Positions 34,869 through 45,002 of a stretch of 64,000 nucleotides of DNA are shown one piece after another (position 1 is the first letter of the stretch; each line of letters opens with the position of its first letter). Below the pieces are notes generated by a model, which was not told the origin of the DNA, ran no database searches, and was given only the letters and a program-made list of their open reading frames with translations. Position numbers and translations under genes: made by a program. Where the stretch lies: the NCBI RefSeq assembly GCF_900327775.1, contig NZ_OUMZ01000001.1, forward strand, positions 1 through 64,000, written 5' to 3'. The DNA is from Roseovarius sp. EL26 (GTDB taxonomy: Bacteria > Pseudomonadota > Alphaproteobacteria > Rhodobacterales > Rhodobacteraceae).

Positions 34869-34906
34869 GACCCTGCAAAGTTACAGCTTCGCAGGGTCAC
34901 GTTTTT
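34869..34906 (+). terminator. Intrinsic terminator
   Basis: GACCCTGC (34869-34876) pairs with GCAGGGTC (34891-34898) around a 14-base loop and is followed by ACGTTTTT. It ends the small plus-strand gene or the smc transcript. Confidence 0.8.
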
Positions 34907-34999
34907 GATGAGAACATCGAAAAACAATACAGATATGCTTCATATAATGGATATTTATTACCCAAAAGTAAAGCGCGGTGGGAATTGATGGTGAATGCT

Positions 35000-36115
35000 C
35001 TAGGGCAACGGCGCAGTCTGCCATAGCCGGATTTTCAACCCACCGTGGGCTACATAGGGGCCAGGGTTATCGAAGGGCAGGCCGGTGGTTTTGGCAAGAT
35101 CCGCATCCGATGTCACAAGACCCACACGCCAGCCGGAAAATCTTTCTTTCAAAACCTGCCCAAGGGAGTTGTGCAGTGCATATAGCGGTTTTTTGTTGCT
35201 GATGCGTGCGCCGTAAGGTGGGTTCACCATGATCAGGCCTGCTGGGCCATCGGGGCGCTGCAACTCACTGATTGGGCAGTGCTGAAAGTTGATTGATGCA
35301 CTTACGCCCGCGCGCTCTGCATTGGCGCTGGCGGCTTTGATTGCACCGGTATCGCGGTCGCTGCCAAAGAAGGAATGCGCAGGTGTTTGCGCGGCGCTGC
35401 TTTCGCGCATGTCTGACCAGATTTGTGGATCAAACGTTGCAAGGTTTTCAAATGCAAAGGCACGTTCTCGTCCGGGATGCAAACCTGCGGCCATCTCGGC
35501 GGCTTCGATAGCAAAGGTGCCCGAGCCGCACATCGGGTCCAATACAGGTTCTTGACCCGTATATCCGCATTCACGCAGGAACATTGCTGCCATGTTTTCA
35601 CGCATAGGCGCCTTGACCACGGCCTCTTTGAAGCCGCGCTTGTGCAGCGGCTCGCCTGAGGTATCGATGCTGAAGGTGCACAGATCATCCTCGATCCGCG
35701 CCATCAGGCGCAGGGGGGCATCAGCGGCCAGCGTCACACCCAGTGTTTCAGTCAACGCGCGTTCAATGCGCTGGGTTGCGGCCTTGGCGTGATAGATGCG
35801 GGATTTGCGGCAGGTGACATCGACCTTGATAGGAATATCTGGGCGCAACACCTCAGACCATGGGAACTTACGCGCGCGTTTATCGAGTTGCGCCAAATGC
35901 ATCGCCCGAAACGATCCGATCCGTGCCAGCACCCGGCTGGTGCCTCGCAAGACCAGATTGGCGCGCCAAACATCGTGCCAACCGCCCTGAATGGTAACGC
36001 CGCCGGGCATTTTATGTGGTCTGGAAAATCCGGCCTCGCGCACCTCGTTGAACAAGGGCAGTTCATGCCCTGGGGTAGCGGCCAGAAAAATCTCGAATGG
36101 AGTATCAGTGGTCAT
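35000..36115 (-). CDS. THUMP-domain RNA methyltransferase, RlmL-like
   Basis: The 371-residue protein has an N-terminal THUMP RNA-binding domain (residues 40-155) and a class I methyltransferase domain with VLDPMCGSGTFAIEAAEMAAGLHPG as the AdoMet motif I and MVNPPYGARI as the NPPY catalytic motif of N2-guanine methyltransferases. The likely target is G2445 of 23S rRNA, as for the methylase half of RlmL; the RlmK half is absent. It starts 12 bases upstream of the cobD stop on the same strand. Confidence 0.9.
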   Translation of the reverse strand: MTTDTPFEIFLAATPGHELPLFNEVREAGFSRPHKMPGGVTIQGGWHDVWRANLVLRGTSRVLARIGSFRAMHLAQLDKRARKFPWSEVLRPDIPIKVDVTCRKSRIYHAKAATQRIERALTETLGVTLAADAPLRLMARIEDDLCTFSIDTSGEPLHKRGFKEAVVKAPMRENMAAMFLRECGYTGQEPVLDPMCGSGTFAIEAAEMAAGLHPGRERAFAFENLATFDPQIWSDMRESSAAQTPAHSFFGSDRDTGAIKAASANAERAGVSASINFQHCPISELQRPDGPAGLIMVNPPYGARISNKKPLYALHNSLGQVLKERFSGWRVGLVTSDADLAKTTGLPFDNPGPYVAHGGLKIRLWQTAPLP

Positions 36116-36127
36116 GAGCCGCCTCGA

Positions 36128-37042
36128 TTAAATGCACAGAAGTGCCAGTATAAGAACAAATCCGAGCGATAGCGACCAAGCACGCCACAGTGCGGAGCAG
36201 GCGGCGCTGATTTCAGGTGCGCCAATCAGTTTGCGGCCGGTTTCATTAACATAAGGAAAGTCGCGCCGCTGCCCCTCATAAGAGCGGGGACCCGAAAGTG
36301 CCACATCCAGCCCGCGGGCCAACGCGGCCTCTGGCCATCCGGCATTAGGAGAGCGGTGCAAGCGTGCCTCGGTGGCAATTGCGCGCCATTGGTTGACTTG
36401 GCCGTGGCTGAGGGTAAACAAGACGGCCGTCAGACGGGCAGGGATGAGATTGAGAAGGTCATCGAACCGGGCTGCGGCCCAGCCAAACTCTTCGTAACGT
36501 TCAGTACGGTAACCGATCATGCTGTCGGCGGTATTGGTGAACTTATATAGCAACAGACCGGGCAGCCCCCCGATCAAAAACCAGACGGCAGGTGCAATGA
36601 CGCCATCGCTGAAATTTTCGGCTGCAGATTCAATGGCAGCGCGGGCAATCTGAGATCCGCTCATGTCCTTGGTGTCACGCCCGACAATACGCGCGACCAT
36701 CAGCCGGGCATCGTTGCGCGACAAGCGCAAGGCACGGCCCACGGCGCGAACATGATCCACCAGTGATTTGTGTGCGAGCAAAACAGCGGCAACGCAGACC
36801 TCTGCAACACCGCCAAAAGTGGCGATGACATTGCCTAAGATCAGGGCCAGCATGGCTAATATGGCCATGGCCACAACACCTTTGAGACGACGTTGATCAC
36901 CGACGTTCAGGGTTTTGTCCAAAAAACCAACCACGCGGCCCATCAGGACAGCGGGATGAGGCACCCTGTCCCACAGCCACTTCGGTTCACCGAACGTGGC
37001 ATCCAGGACCATGGCCAAGCCAAGGCATAGGGCGAGGGTCAT
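36128..37042 (-). CDS. cobD: Adenosylcobinamide-phosphate synthase
   Basis: The 304-residue membrane protein is CobD/CbiB, which attaches the aminopropanol phosphate side chain to adenosylcobyric acid. It shows [24 protein letters not shown] at the N-terminus, [62 protein letters not shown] spread over residues 160-200, and [21 protein letters not shown]. The ATG at 37042 overlaps the cobC stop in ATGA, which settles the start against the longer frame to 37159. Confidence 0.95.
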   Translation of the reverse strand: MTLALCLGLAMVLDATFGEPKWLWDRVPHPAVLMGRVVGFLDKTLNVGDQRRLKGVVAMAILAMLALILGNVIATFGGVAEVCVAAVLLAHKSLVDHVRAVGRALRLSRNDARLMVARIVGRDTKDMSGSQIARAAIESAAENFSDGVIAPAVWFLIGGLPGLLLYKFTNTADSMIGYRTERYEEFGWAAARFDDLLNLIPARLTAVLFTLSHGQVNQWRAIATEARLHRSPNAGWPEAALARGLDVALSGPRSYEGQRRDFPYVNETGRKLIGAPEISAACSALWRAWSLSLGFVLILALLCI

Positions 37043-37977
37043 AGCGCGGCCTCCAATTGTGCCCAGTCTTGCGGGGCGGGAAGGCCCAGACGCAGATAGG
37101 TCTCGGAATAGGGAAAGATTCGGCTCCAGATATGGTGCTTGGCCAATTTTGTCTGCCAAGCGGCTGCATTGTCCACGCGGTAGAGGCGGAACAGGGAAAT
37201 TCCACCCTCAACCTGCGCACCAGCACGTGTCATCAGAGCATCTAGCCGCGCCGCGTCTTCGTCCAGCCGCGTGCGGGTCGCGCTGGCCCAGTTATGATCA
37301 TTGAGCGCTGCGGCAGCTATCTGGAGCGCCGGGCCGGACACAGCCCAAGGCCCCAAGCGTTCAGATAGGCGGGTGATCAGGTCTGGCGCGCCGATGGCAA
37401 ACCCAAGCCGCAACCCAGCCAATCCCCAGAACTTGCCAAAGCTCTTGAGGACCACTGTATTGTTGTTGGCATCCCTGATCATAGAGCGTTGGGGCGCGAC
37501 ATCTGCAAAGCTTTCATCGATCACGGTAAATGGCGCATCCAGATCACCCCGCCCATACCAATGTCCGGTGGGATTGTTGGGGTGCACAATGACACGGGCA
37601 TCCGGTGTATTGGCATCGTTCACCCAGCCATGCGCGGCAAAGGCGGCAGCATGTTCGTTATAGGTGGGGCTTGGGATGTGGACAAGTTTTGCACCTTGCT
37701 GGATCAATCCCGGCAATTGCGCAATCAGGCTTGAGGCCCCCGGTGCCGCAAGAATGGCCAGATCATCCGGCACATCCCAAAACCGCCGGGCGGCTTCGAT
37801 CAACTGATTTTCCGCCGCACGATCGGGCAGTGCTGCCCAGCTTGCAGGGGCCAGCTCTGGCAGTGGATATGGCACGGGATTGATGCCCGTAGACAGATCA
37901 ACCCAATCGCTTCGCGTGCCACCAAAGCATGCGATGGCAGCATCAAGGCCGCCCCCATGGTCGCGTCCTGAGCGCAT
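37039..37977 (-). CDS. cobC: Threonine-phosphate decarboxylase CobC
   Basis: The 312-residue protein is a fold-type I PLP enzyme of the CobC/CobD decarboxylase group that makes aminopropanol phosphate for the side chain added by the next gene product. Motifs are [15 protein letters not shown], the LSTGINP opening, PGASSLI, HPNNPTG and the PLP lysine in [18 protein letters not shown]. It lies between a DUF1636 gene (TAATG overlap) and cobD (ATGA overlap), so the three are coupled. Confidence 0.93.
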   Translation of the reverse strand: MRSGRDHGGGLDAAIACFGGTRSDWVDLSTGINPVPYPLPELAPASWAALPDRAAENQLIEAARRFWDVPDDLAILAAPGASSLIAQLPGLIQQGAKLVHIPSPTYNEHAAAFAAHGWVNDANTPDARVIVHPNNPTGHWYGRGDLDAPFTVIDESFADVAPQRSMIRDANNNTVVLKSFGKFWGLAGLRLGFAIGAPDLITRLSERLGPWAVSGPALQIAAAALNDHNWASATRTRLDEDAARLDALMTRAGAQVEGGISLFRLYRVDNAAAWQTKLAKHHIWSRIFPYSETYLRLGLPAPQDWAQLEAAL

Positions 37978-38354
37978 TAGTCTTGATCGTCAGACGGCAG
38001 TGGCGGATGGCGGGTGACAAAATGCCCCTTTACACCTTGCGGCCATTGTTTGAACGGCACTTGCCCACTGGTCGATTGCGCATGCAGTTCGGCATAATCG
38101 ACAATCGCCTCAGCTGCGTCCTGCTCCGGGGCGAAACGACCCAAGGTATAGGCCAGCTTACCGGAGGCCTGAATGGCAACGTTGCAGCCGTGTTTGCAGC
38201 CCATCAGACAAGACACACGGCGGGTGCGGACATCGCGGCCCTCGGCTTGCGCCTCAACCAGATCCGCCAGATCCTGCCCATGCGGTCGGCTGTGCGTCGC
38301 CTCGTCCCAGTCATCCTGCTTGCAGGTGTCGCAGATCGTAATCCAGGTGGTCAT
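37977..38354 (-). CDS. DUF1636 family cysteine protein (2)
   Basis: The 125-residue protein has five cysteines in a ferredoxin-like arrangement, CDTC at residues 8-11 and C-x3-C-x3-C in SCLMGCKHGCNVAI near residues 49-57. The second half contains LAYTLGRFAPEQDAAEAIVDY, matching the partner at 28756 in position. It is the first gene of the run with cobC and cobD. The ATG at 38354 starts directly with the first strand. A metal- or iron-sulfur-binding role in cobalamin metabolism is inferred from repeated association with these genes. Confidence 0.82.
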   Translation of the reverse strand: MTTWITICDTCKQDDWDEATHSRPHGQDLADLVEAQAEGRDVRTRRVSCLMGCKHGCNVAIQASGKLAYTLGRFAPEQDAAEAIVDYAELHAQSTSGQVPFKQWPQGVKGHFVTRHPPLPSDDQD

Positions 38355-38477
38355 AGTCCTAATCCCGTGCGCGTGGCGTTCTGTGGTGTTGAACCGGAAT
38401 TTATGCTTCGAAGCAAGCATACAATGTGGTGAGGGATTATTTCTTCTCAGAAGGCGGGTTGACTGGAGTTTCTGAGA

Positions 38478-39032
38478 TTATCGTCGGTTCCTATGGGTGG
38501 CCCATGGAGACAATACCCAAAGCATCAAAGCCAATACCACGATTGTCCAAACCATGGCCTGCCAGAACATTTGTACGCTCAATGGAAAATTTAGAACTTT
38601 GTCGCTGTGAGTGTCGGTGAACCAAAGTGGAAAATATGGAGATAAGCAGCAAAAGTAGAAAAATGCCACGCCAAGAGTGTATTTGATGTTTTCAATACGT
38701 TCTGAATCGACAAGTCCAAGCCAACTTGCGACGCGCCGCAGAAGTAAGAACATAAACAATAAAGTTGCAACAATCATGAAGGCATATATCACCAGCACAA
38801 ACTCGACAAATGCTGCGTTTTTGTCAGTATATTTGGGATTTAAATTCAATGCCTCTGCGAAAGCGTAAACGGGTAACTTTTGATAAAACGGCCATGACGT
38901 GACATCGAATACCGCAAAACCAAAAGCGTGAAATAGAAAGTTACCAAAGGCAATCATCAGGATGATCTTGCAGATATTTCTATTCCGCACTGCGTATTTT
39001 GGAATTTCTCTTGTTTCTGCAACATTGCTCAT
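38478..39032 (-). CDS. Uncharacterised four-helix membrane protein
   Basis: The 184-residue protein has about four hydrophobic segments (near residues 20-45, 70-98, 112-135 and 152-175) and I do not recognise its family. Its DNA is more AT-rich than the genes on either side, which may indicate a different origin. It follows the groEL terminator region on the same strand with a long gap, so it is probably transcribed alone. The ATG at 39032 is taken because residues upstream of it lack membrane or structural features. Confidence 0.6.
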   Translation of the reverse strand: MSNVAETREIPKYAVRNRNICKIILMIAFGNFLFHAFGFAVFDVTSWPFYQKLPVYAFAEALNLNPKYTDKNAAFVEFVLVIYAFMIVATLLFMFLLLRRVASWLGLVDSERIENIKYTLGVAFFYFCCLSPYFPLWFTDTHSDKVLNFPLSVQMFWQAMVWTIVVLALMLWVLSPWATHRNRR

Positions 39033-39172
39033 GTGTGAAAAATGTCCTGCTCGAAGATGTGAATTTAGCTTTTTGTTACGCAAGCAAATGTGTTGATGAA
39101 TTGCATCTTATGATTGTGTCTATCTTGTGACTATCTACGAGCTGAACGACAACATAGAACAAACATTAGAAA

Positions 39173-39195
39173 AGGGCGCCCCATGGGGACGCCCT
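39173..39195 (-). terminator. Intrinsic terminator after groEL
   Basis: AGGGCG (39173-39178) pairs with CGCCCT (39190-39195) with an inner CCCC/GGGG stem around AT. On the minus strand it is followed by TTTTC. It lies 30 bases beyond the groEL stop. Confidence 0.8.
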
Positions 39196-39225
39196 CCAAA
39201 TCTTTCACGCAAGAACGTGGATGAT

Positions 39226-40893
<1,668 letters not shown>

Positions 40894-40941
40894 CTAAAGT
40901 TGTTGTAAATGATGCGCACGATTTGGCGCATCGCACGAAGA

Positions 40942-41229
40942 TCAGGCCATTACGCCCAGAATGTCGTTTTCTTTCATGATCAGCAGCTCTTCGCCGTCGA
41001 TCGTGATTTCTGTGCCGGACCATTTGCCGAACAGGATGCGGTCGCCCGCGCTGACGGCCATGCCGATCAGATCGCCGTTGTCTTTGCGGGCGCCTTCGCC
41101 GCAGGAAACAACTTCGCCTTCGCTAGGCTTTTCTTTGGCGCTGTCTGGAATGATCAGACCACCGGATGTTTTCTCTTCGCTTTCAACGCGACGTACAAGA
41201 ACACGGTCATGTAGCGGTTTAAATGCCAT
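40942..41229 (-). CDS. groS: Co-chaperonin GroES
   Basis: The 95-residue protein has [21 protein letters not shown] at the start, the mobile loop [20 protein letters not shown], and a typical ending [13 protein letters not shown]. The ATG at 41229 matches the family start. The CIRCE operator 47 bases upstream indicates heat-shock control of the groESL operon by HrcA. Confidence 0.98.
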   Translation of the reverse strand: MAFKPLHDRVLVRRVESEEKTSGGLIIPDSAKEKPSEGEVVSCGEGARKDNGDLIGMAVSAGDRILFGKWSGTEITIDGEELLIMKENDILGVMA

Positions 41230-41276
41230 TGTGTAGGTTTCCCTATTAAGTTTCTCCCTAACTCCGAGCGGAGTCG

Positions 41277-41303
41277 TTAGCACTCCCTGTCGGCGAGTGA
41301 TAA
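41277..41303 (-). promoter_or_regulatory. CIRCE operator of groESL
   Basis: TTAGCACTC-N9-GAGTGATAA matches the HrcA-binding CIRCE consensus TTAGCACTC-N9-GAGTGCTAA with one substitution in the right arm. Its position in the leader of groES is standard for alphaproteobacteria. Confidence 0.93.
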
Positions 41304-41996
41304 CGACGCATAGCTAAGAACCGAAAAGCACGGAGTCAACAGCAAGGGCGGAATTAATTTGAAGAAATGAGAGAGGGGCCGCTATGGATAGCCTCTGGCG
41401 GTAAATATTGCGCGTTATGCGGTTTCCCATCCTGCATAACCGCAGTTCTTGGCCTAAACCTTCTTTGGCTTCGAGAACTTCCATAGGGCACTAATTGGTA
41501 CACTTCCGCTTTGCGGACAAAATGTGAATTCGCTGCGTTTGCACCGATGGCCGCTTTCTGGAACTTCGCTTCACATTGCTACAAATGCGTATTGATCGGG
41601 CGCAAACCTACATTCAAAAATCTATTGGTGTGATCGTGAAATTGAGAAGGGCAGGCGAAAAGCTAAGATTTTCTATGTTTCTGGGCCGTTTATCGATGCG
41701 CTTTACTCGATGTCGCGCTTTATAAGGATCTGAGGGCCTAATCAGATGATATCTCACCCCATGCGGAAACGGCTCAAACGGGACCTCGAACCACTATTGA
41801 CGCTGCCCACAACCAATGGGTGGCGATCCATGGTAACCACTTTAGTGAGCATAAACGACAGCGGTGCGGCGTCGATAAGTCAAAGCCGGTCATGCAATCC
41901 AAAGAGATATTCTGACGCAGGCCCTTTTGACACGGTGCGCCCGTTCACCAGAAATGCTATCTTTAGTTCAAATTCCAGAACCGAGCTTAGCAAATT
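41304..41996. other. Intergenic region with degenerate repeat before cydA
   Basis: This 690-base gap holds no intact gene. It includes the degenerate repeat at 41515-41560 and stretches that look like broken coding sequence around 41790-41900. The last 100 bases should carry the cydA promoter; I see no convincing FNR box. Confidence 0.5.
41515..41560. repeat. Degenerate intergenic repeat copy
   Basis: The sequence from GGACAAAATGTGAATTCGCT to GCCGCTTTCTG matches 18171-18216 at 38 of 46 positions. Confidence 0.6.
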
Positions 41997-43382
41997 ATGT
42001 TTGACCACTTGACAGCAGAAATCTTGGCACGAATGCAGTTTGCTTTCACTGTTTCGTTCCACATTATATTTCCGGCCTTCTCAATCGGGCTTGCAAGCTA
42101 TCTTGCGGTGCTGAACGCCCTGTGGTTGCGAAGCCAGGACGTGACTTATTTAGCGCTTTTCAATTACTGGAAAAAGATCTTTGCGATTGGCTTCGGCATG
42201 GGCGTAGTGTCGGGAATCGTGATGTCTTATCAGTTCGGCACCAATTGGTCGGTGTTCAGTGATAAGACCGGCCCGGTTTTGGGACCACTGATGGCTTACG
42301 AGGTGCTGTCAGCCTTCTTCCTTGAGGCCGGGTTTCTCGGGATCATGCTTTTTGGCCGGGAACGTGTCGGAGACGGGCTTCACATGGTTGCGACGGCGAT
42401 GGTTGCCTTAGGAACTCTTATGTCGGCCACCTGGATTCTGTCAGTGAACAGCTGGATGCAAACACCCGTTGGCTATGGAATAAACGATGTCGGGCAGTTC
42501 ATACCCGAGGATTGGTGGGCCATCGTCTTCAATCCGTCCTTCCCTTACAGGCTGGTCCATATGGTTCTTGCAGCCTACCTTTCGACAGCACTCGTGGTAG
42601 GCGCAACCGGCGCCTGGCAGCTTTTGCGTGACGCGCAGAATGGACCCGCCCGGCGCATGTTTTCTATGGCAATGTGGATGTTGGCTGTCGTCGCGCCGAT
42701 CCAGATTTATGCGGGCGACCTGCATGGTCTGAACACGTTGGAGCATCAGCCCGTAAAAATCATGGCGATGGAGGGGCATTACGACAGCCACCCACACGGT
42801 GCACCACTGATCCTGTTTGGCATTCCCAACCCGGCTGAGAAGCGTATCGATTATGCGATTGAAATTCCAAAACTGTCGAGCCTGATCCTCAAGCACCACT
42901 GGGATGCGCCGCTTGACGGGCTTGATACCATCCCGGACGAGGATGAACCGCCCGTCGCCATCGTGTTCTGGTCCTTTCGCATCATGGTCAGCCTGGGCTT
43001 TGCCATGCTGGGGCTTGGTGCCTGGGCGCTATGGCGACGAATACGCGGACGACTTTATGAAGGGCGCTGGCTTTATTATGCAGCTATTGCGATGGGTCCG
43101 ATGGGATTTGTCGCGGTACTGGCAGGTTGGGTCACGACCGAGGTCGGACGGCAACCTTTCACGGTCTACGGCTTGTTGCGCACCTCTGACAGCCTGGCGC
43201 CGGTCGCTGCGCCAGCTGTCGCAACCTCGTTGCTAGCGTTCATAATTGTCTACTTCTTCGTTTTCGGAGCGGGAATAGTCTACATCCTGATGATTATGAA
43301 TCGCACTGTGGATGCCCCCGCACCTCTGTCCGAAGGTCCTTTGCGCACAGCACGACCGCAATCAGCGGAGGGAGAAGCATGA
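41997..43382 (+). CDS. cydA: Cytochrome bd-type quinol oxidase subunit I (CioA-like)
   Basis: The 461-residue membrane protein is subunit I of a bd-type quinol oxidase. Haem-ligand candidates are His22 in VSFHIIFPAFSIG, His in YRLVHMVLAAYL, and Met in the GYGIND-downstream helix; ALWLRSQDVTYLALFNYWKKIFAIGFGMGVVSGIV and the PIQIYAGDLHGLNTLEHQPVK region are typical. The short quinol loop and total length fit the cyanide-insensitive CIO branch rather than long-loop CydA. The stop overlaps the cydB start. Confidence 0.93.
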   Translation: MFDHLTAEILARMQFAFTVSFHIIFPAFSIGLASYLAVLNALWLRSQDVTYLALFNYWKKIFAIGFGMGVVSGIVMSYQFGTNWSVFSDKTGPVLGPLMAYEVLSAFFLEAGFLGIMLFGRERVGDGLHMVATAMVALGTLMSATWILSVNSWMQTPVGYGINDVGQFIPEDWWAIVFNPSFPYRLVHMVLAAYLSTALVVGATGAWQLLRDAQNGPARRMFSMAMWMLAVVAPIQIYAGDLHGLNTLEHQPVKIMAMEGHYDSHPHGAPLILFGIPNPAEKRIDYAIEIPKLSSLILKHHWDAPLDGLDTIPDEDEPPVAIVFWSFRIMVSLGFAMLGLGAWALWRRIRGRLYEGRWLYYAAIAMGPMGFVAVLAGWVTTEVGRQPFTVYGLLRTSDSLAPVAAPAVATSLLAFIIVYFFVFGAGIVYILMIMNRTVDAPAPLSEGPLRTARPQSAEGEA

Positions 43383-44386
43383 TGGGGGTCGAGCTTTCCT
43401 TCATCTGGGCAGGAATTATCGCCTTCTCTGTGTTGACCTATGTGATCCTTGACGGCTTTGATCTTGGCATAGGAATTCTCTTTCCGACGCTGAGATCCGA
43501 AAGGGACAAAGCCGCAGCGATGAACTCCATTGCACCTGTTTGGGATGGGAACGAAACTTGGCTGGTCATGGGTGGCGGCGGGCTCTTTGCTGTTTTTCCA
43601 TTGGCTTACGCCATAGTGATGCCAGCGCTGTACATGCCGATCATGATTATGCTTCTGGCACTGGTCTTTCGCGGTGTGGCGTTCGAATATCGCTGGCGAA
43701 CAGAGCGCTGGAAGCCCGTATGGGATGTTGGTTTCTTCGTTGGATCGACCCTGGCGGCGCTTATGCAGGGGATCGCCCTTGGCGCGCTTGTTCAAGGTGT
43801 TGAAATCGCCGACCGCGCCTATGCTGGTGGCTGGTGGGACTGGTTGACGCCTTTTTCGGTACTGACAGGTGTTTCTGTTGTCGTCGGCTATGCACTTCTC
43901 GGTGCAACCTGGCTTAATCTCAAGACCAGCGGCGCCATGCAATTAAAAATGCGGAACTACACACCAAAGCTGGCAACAGTCACACTGGCGGCAATCGGCG
44001 GAGTCAGCCTTTGGACTCCTTTTCTCGATCCGGCCTACTTTGAACGCTGGTTCAGTTTTCCAGGCAATCTTTACACGTTGATTGTGCCTCTGTTGGTTCT
44101 GATTTGCGTCTGGAAACTGTTTTCCGGGCTACGCAAGGGCCACGAACTTGGTCCATTTATTGCCGCACTTAGCCTATTCGTCCTTAGCTTTATCGGCCTG
44201 GGTATCAGCTTTTATCCTCACATCATACCACCCAGCCTGACCATCGCCGAAGCCGCCGCACCAGATGAAAGTCTTGCCTTCGCATTGGTTGGAACGGTGA
44301 TACTAGTGCCGGTCATCCTAGGCTATACCGCCTACGCCTATTGGGTATTCCGCGGGAAAATTGACCCTGATGAGGGCTACCATTGA
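43379..44386 (+). CDS. cydB: Cytochrome bd-type quinol oxidase subunit II (CioB-like)
   Basis: The 335-residue membrane protein has the subunit II cues VILDGFDLGIGILFP, SIAPVWDGNETWLVMGGGGLFAVFP and FRGVAFEYRW, with about eight to nine helices. The ATG overlaps the cydA stop. A 34-residue DUF2474 gene follows with overlapping start. The oxidase takes electrons from quinol to oxygen and supports respiration at low oxygen or with inhibitors of haem-copper oxidases. Confidence 0.95.
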   Translation: MMGVELSFIWAGIIAFSVLTYVILDGFDLGIGILFPTLRSERDKAAAMNSIAPVWDGNETWLVMGGGGLFAVFPLAYAIVMPALYMPIMIMLLALVFRGVAFEYRWRTERWKPVWDVGFFVGSTLAALMQGIALGALVQGVEIADRAYAGGWWDWLTPFSVLTGVSVVVGYALLGATWLNLKTSGAMQLKMRNYTPKLATVTLAAIGGVSLWTPFLDPAYFERWFSFPGNLYTLIVPLLVLICVWKLFSGLRKGHELGPFIAALSLFVLSFIGLGISFYPHIIPPSLTIAEAAAPDESLAFALVGTVILVPVILGYTAYAYWVFRGKIDPDEGYH

Positions 44387-44487
44387 GCCACCGCGTCCGA
44401 CAGTTGACCTGGTTTCTCGTCCTGTGGTGTGTCGGGGTGACGGTGTTGGGGCTAGTCGCACTGCTAATACGTTCAGCATTAACTTGA
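44383..44487 (+). CDS. DUF2474 small subunit of the quinol oxidase
   Basis: A 34-residue frame begins at TTG overlapping the cydB stop (TTGA) and encodes one helix, RQLTWFLVLWCVGVTVLGLV ending ALLIRSALT. This is the DUF2474/CydX-like layout found after cydB in many CIO operons; CydX in Escherichia coli stabilises the haem sites. It is usually missed because of its length and TTG start. Confidence 0.8.
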   Translation: MSHRVRQLTWFLVLWCVGVTVLGLVALLIRSALT

Positions 44488-45002
44488 GGAACTCAAACAG
44501 CTGAGAGCATACGCGATTGCGAATACCAATTAAGGCCACGTTTTGATATTTATCGGTAACCAGACAAATACAGGCAAATCTCACGGCCTTCGAGACCTCA
44601 AGTTATAGCATCGCTAACCCACAAGTGGACGTTTGTTACCCATGCGGCATTCGGTAGAATGGGCTCTTGGCTGACATTAGATGCGGCGCAGAAACTGCAT
44701 AATTCTTAACTGAAAGATTGTCGAGAACGGCCCAAACCGGACCTTCGACCAGACCTCAAGATGCTGCAGTGCAGCCCGTCATAGTTGCCATTCGCTGCAA
44801 GTGCGAATTTTGATGCTAAGCTAATTCACACATCGCGGACAAAACAGACCAATAGCATTTGGAGCCAAACGGCAGCTATTGGATCGTTACGGTTATCGTT
44901 TCAAATCGAATGGACGGAAGCGCTTGATTGTAGAAACCACATTCTCTGTGGATACTCTAACACTGAGAGAGCCCTTTTTATATGTTCGCCCGCACTGACG
45001 GG
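44488..45002. other. Intergenic region with degenerate repeat remnants
   Basis: This 515-base gap has no supported gene. Around 44755-44845 it has GCTGCAGTGCAGCCCGTCAT, CATTCGCTGCA and CGCGGACAAAAC, pieces resembling the degenerate repeat of the other gaps. The operon ending at 45003 should terminate here, but no clear hairpin with T-run was found. Confidence 0.45.
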
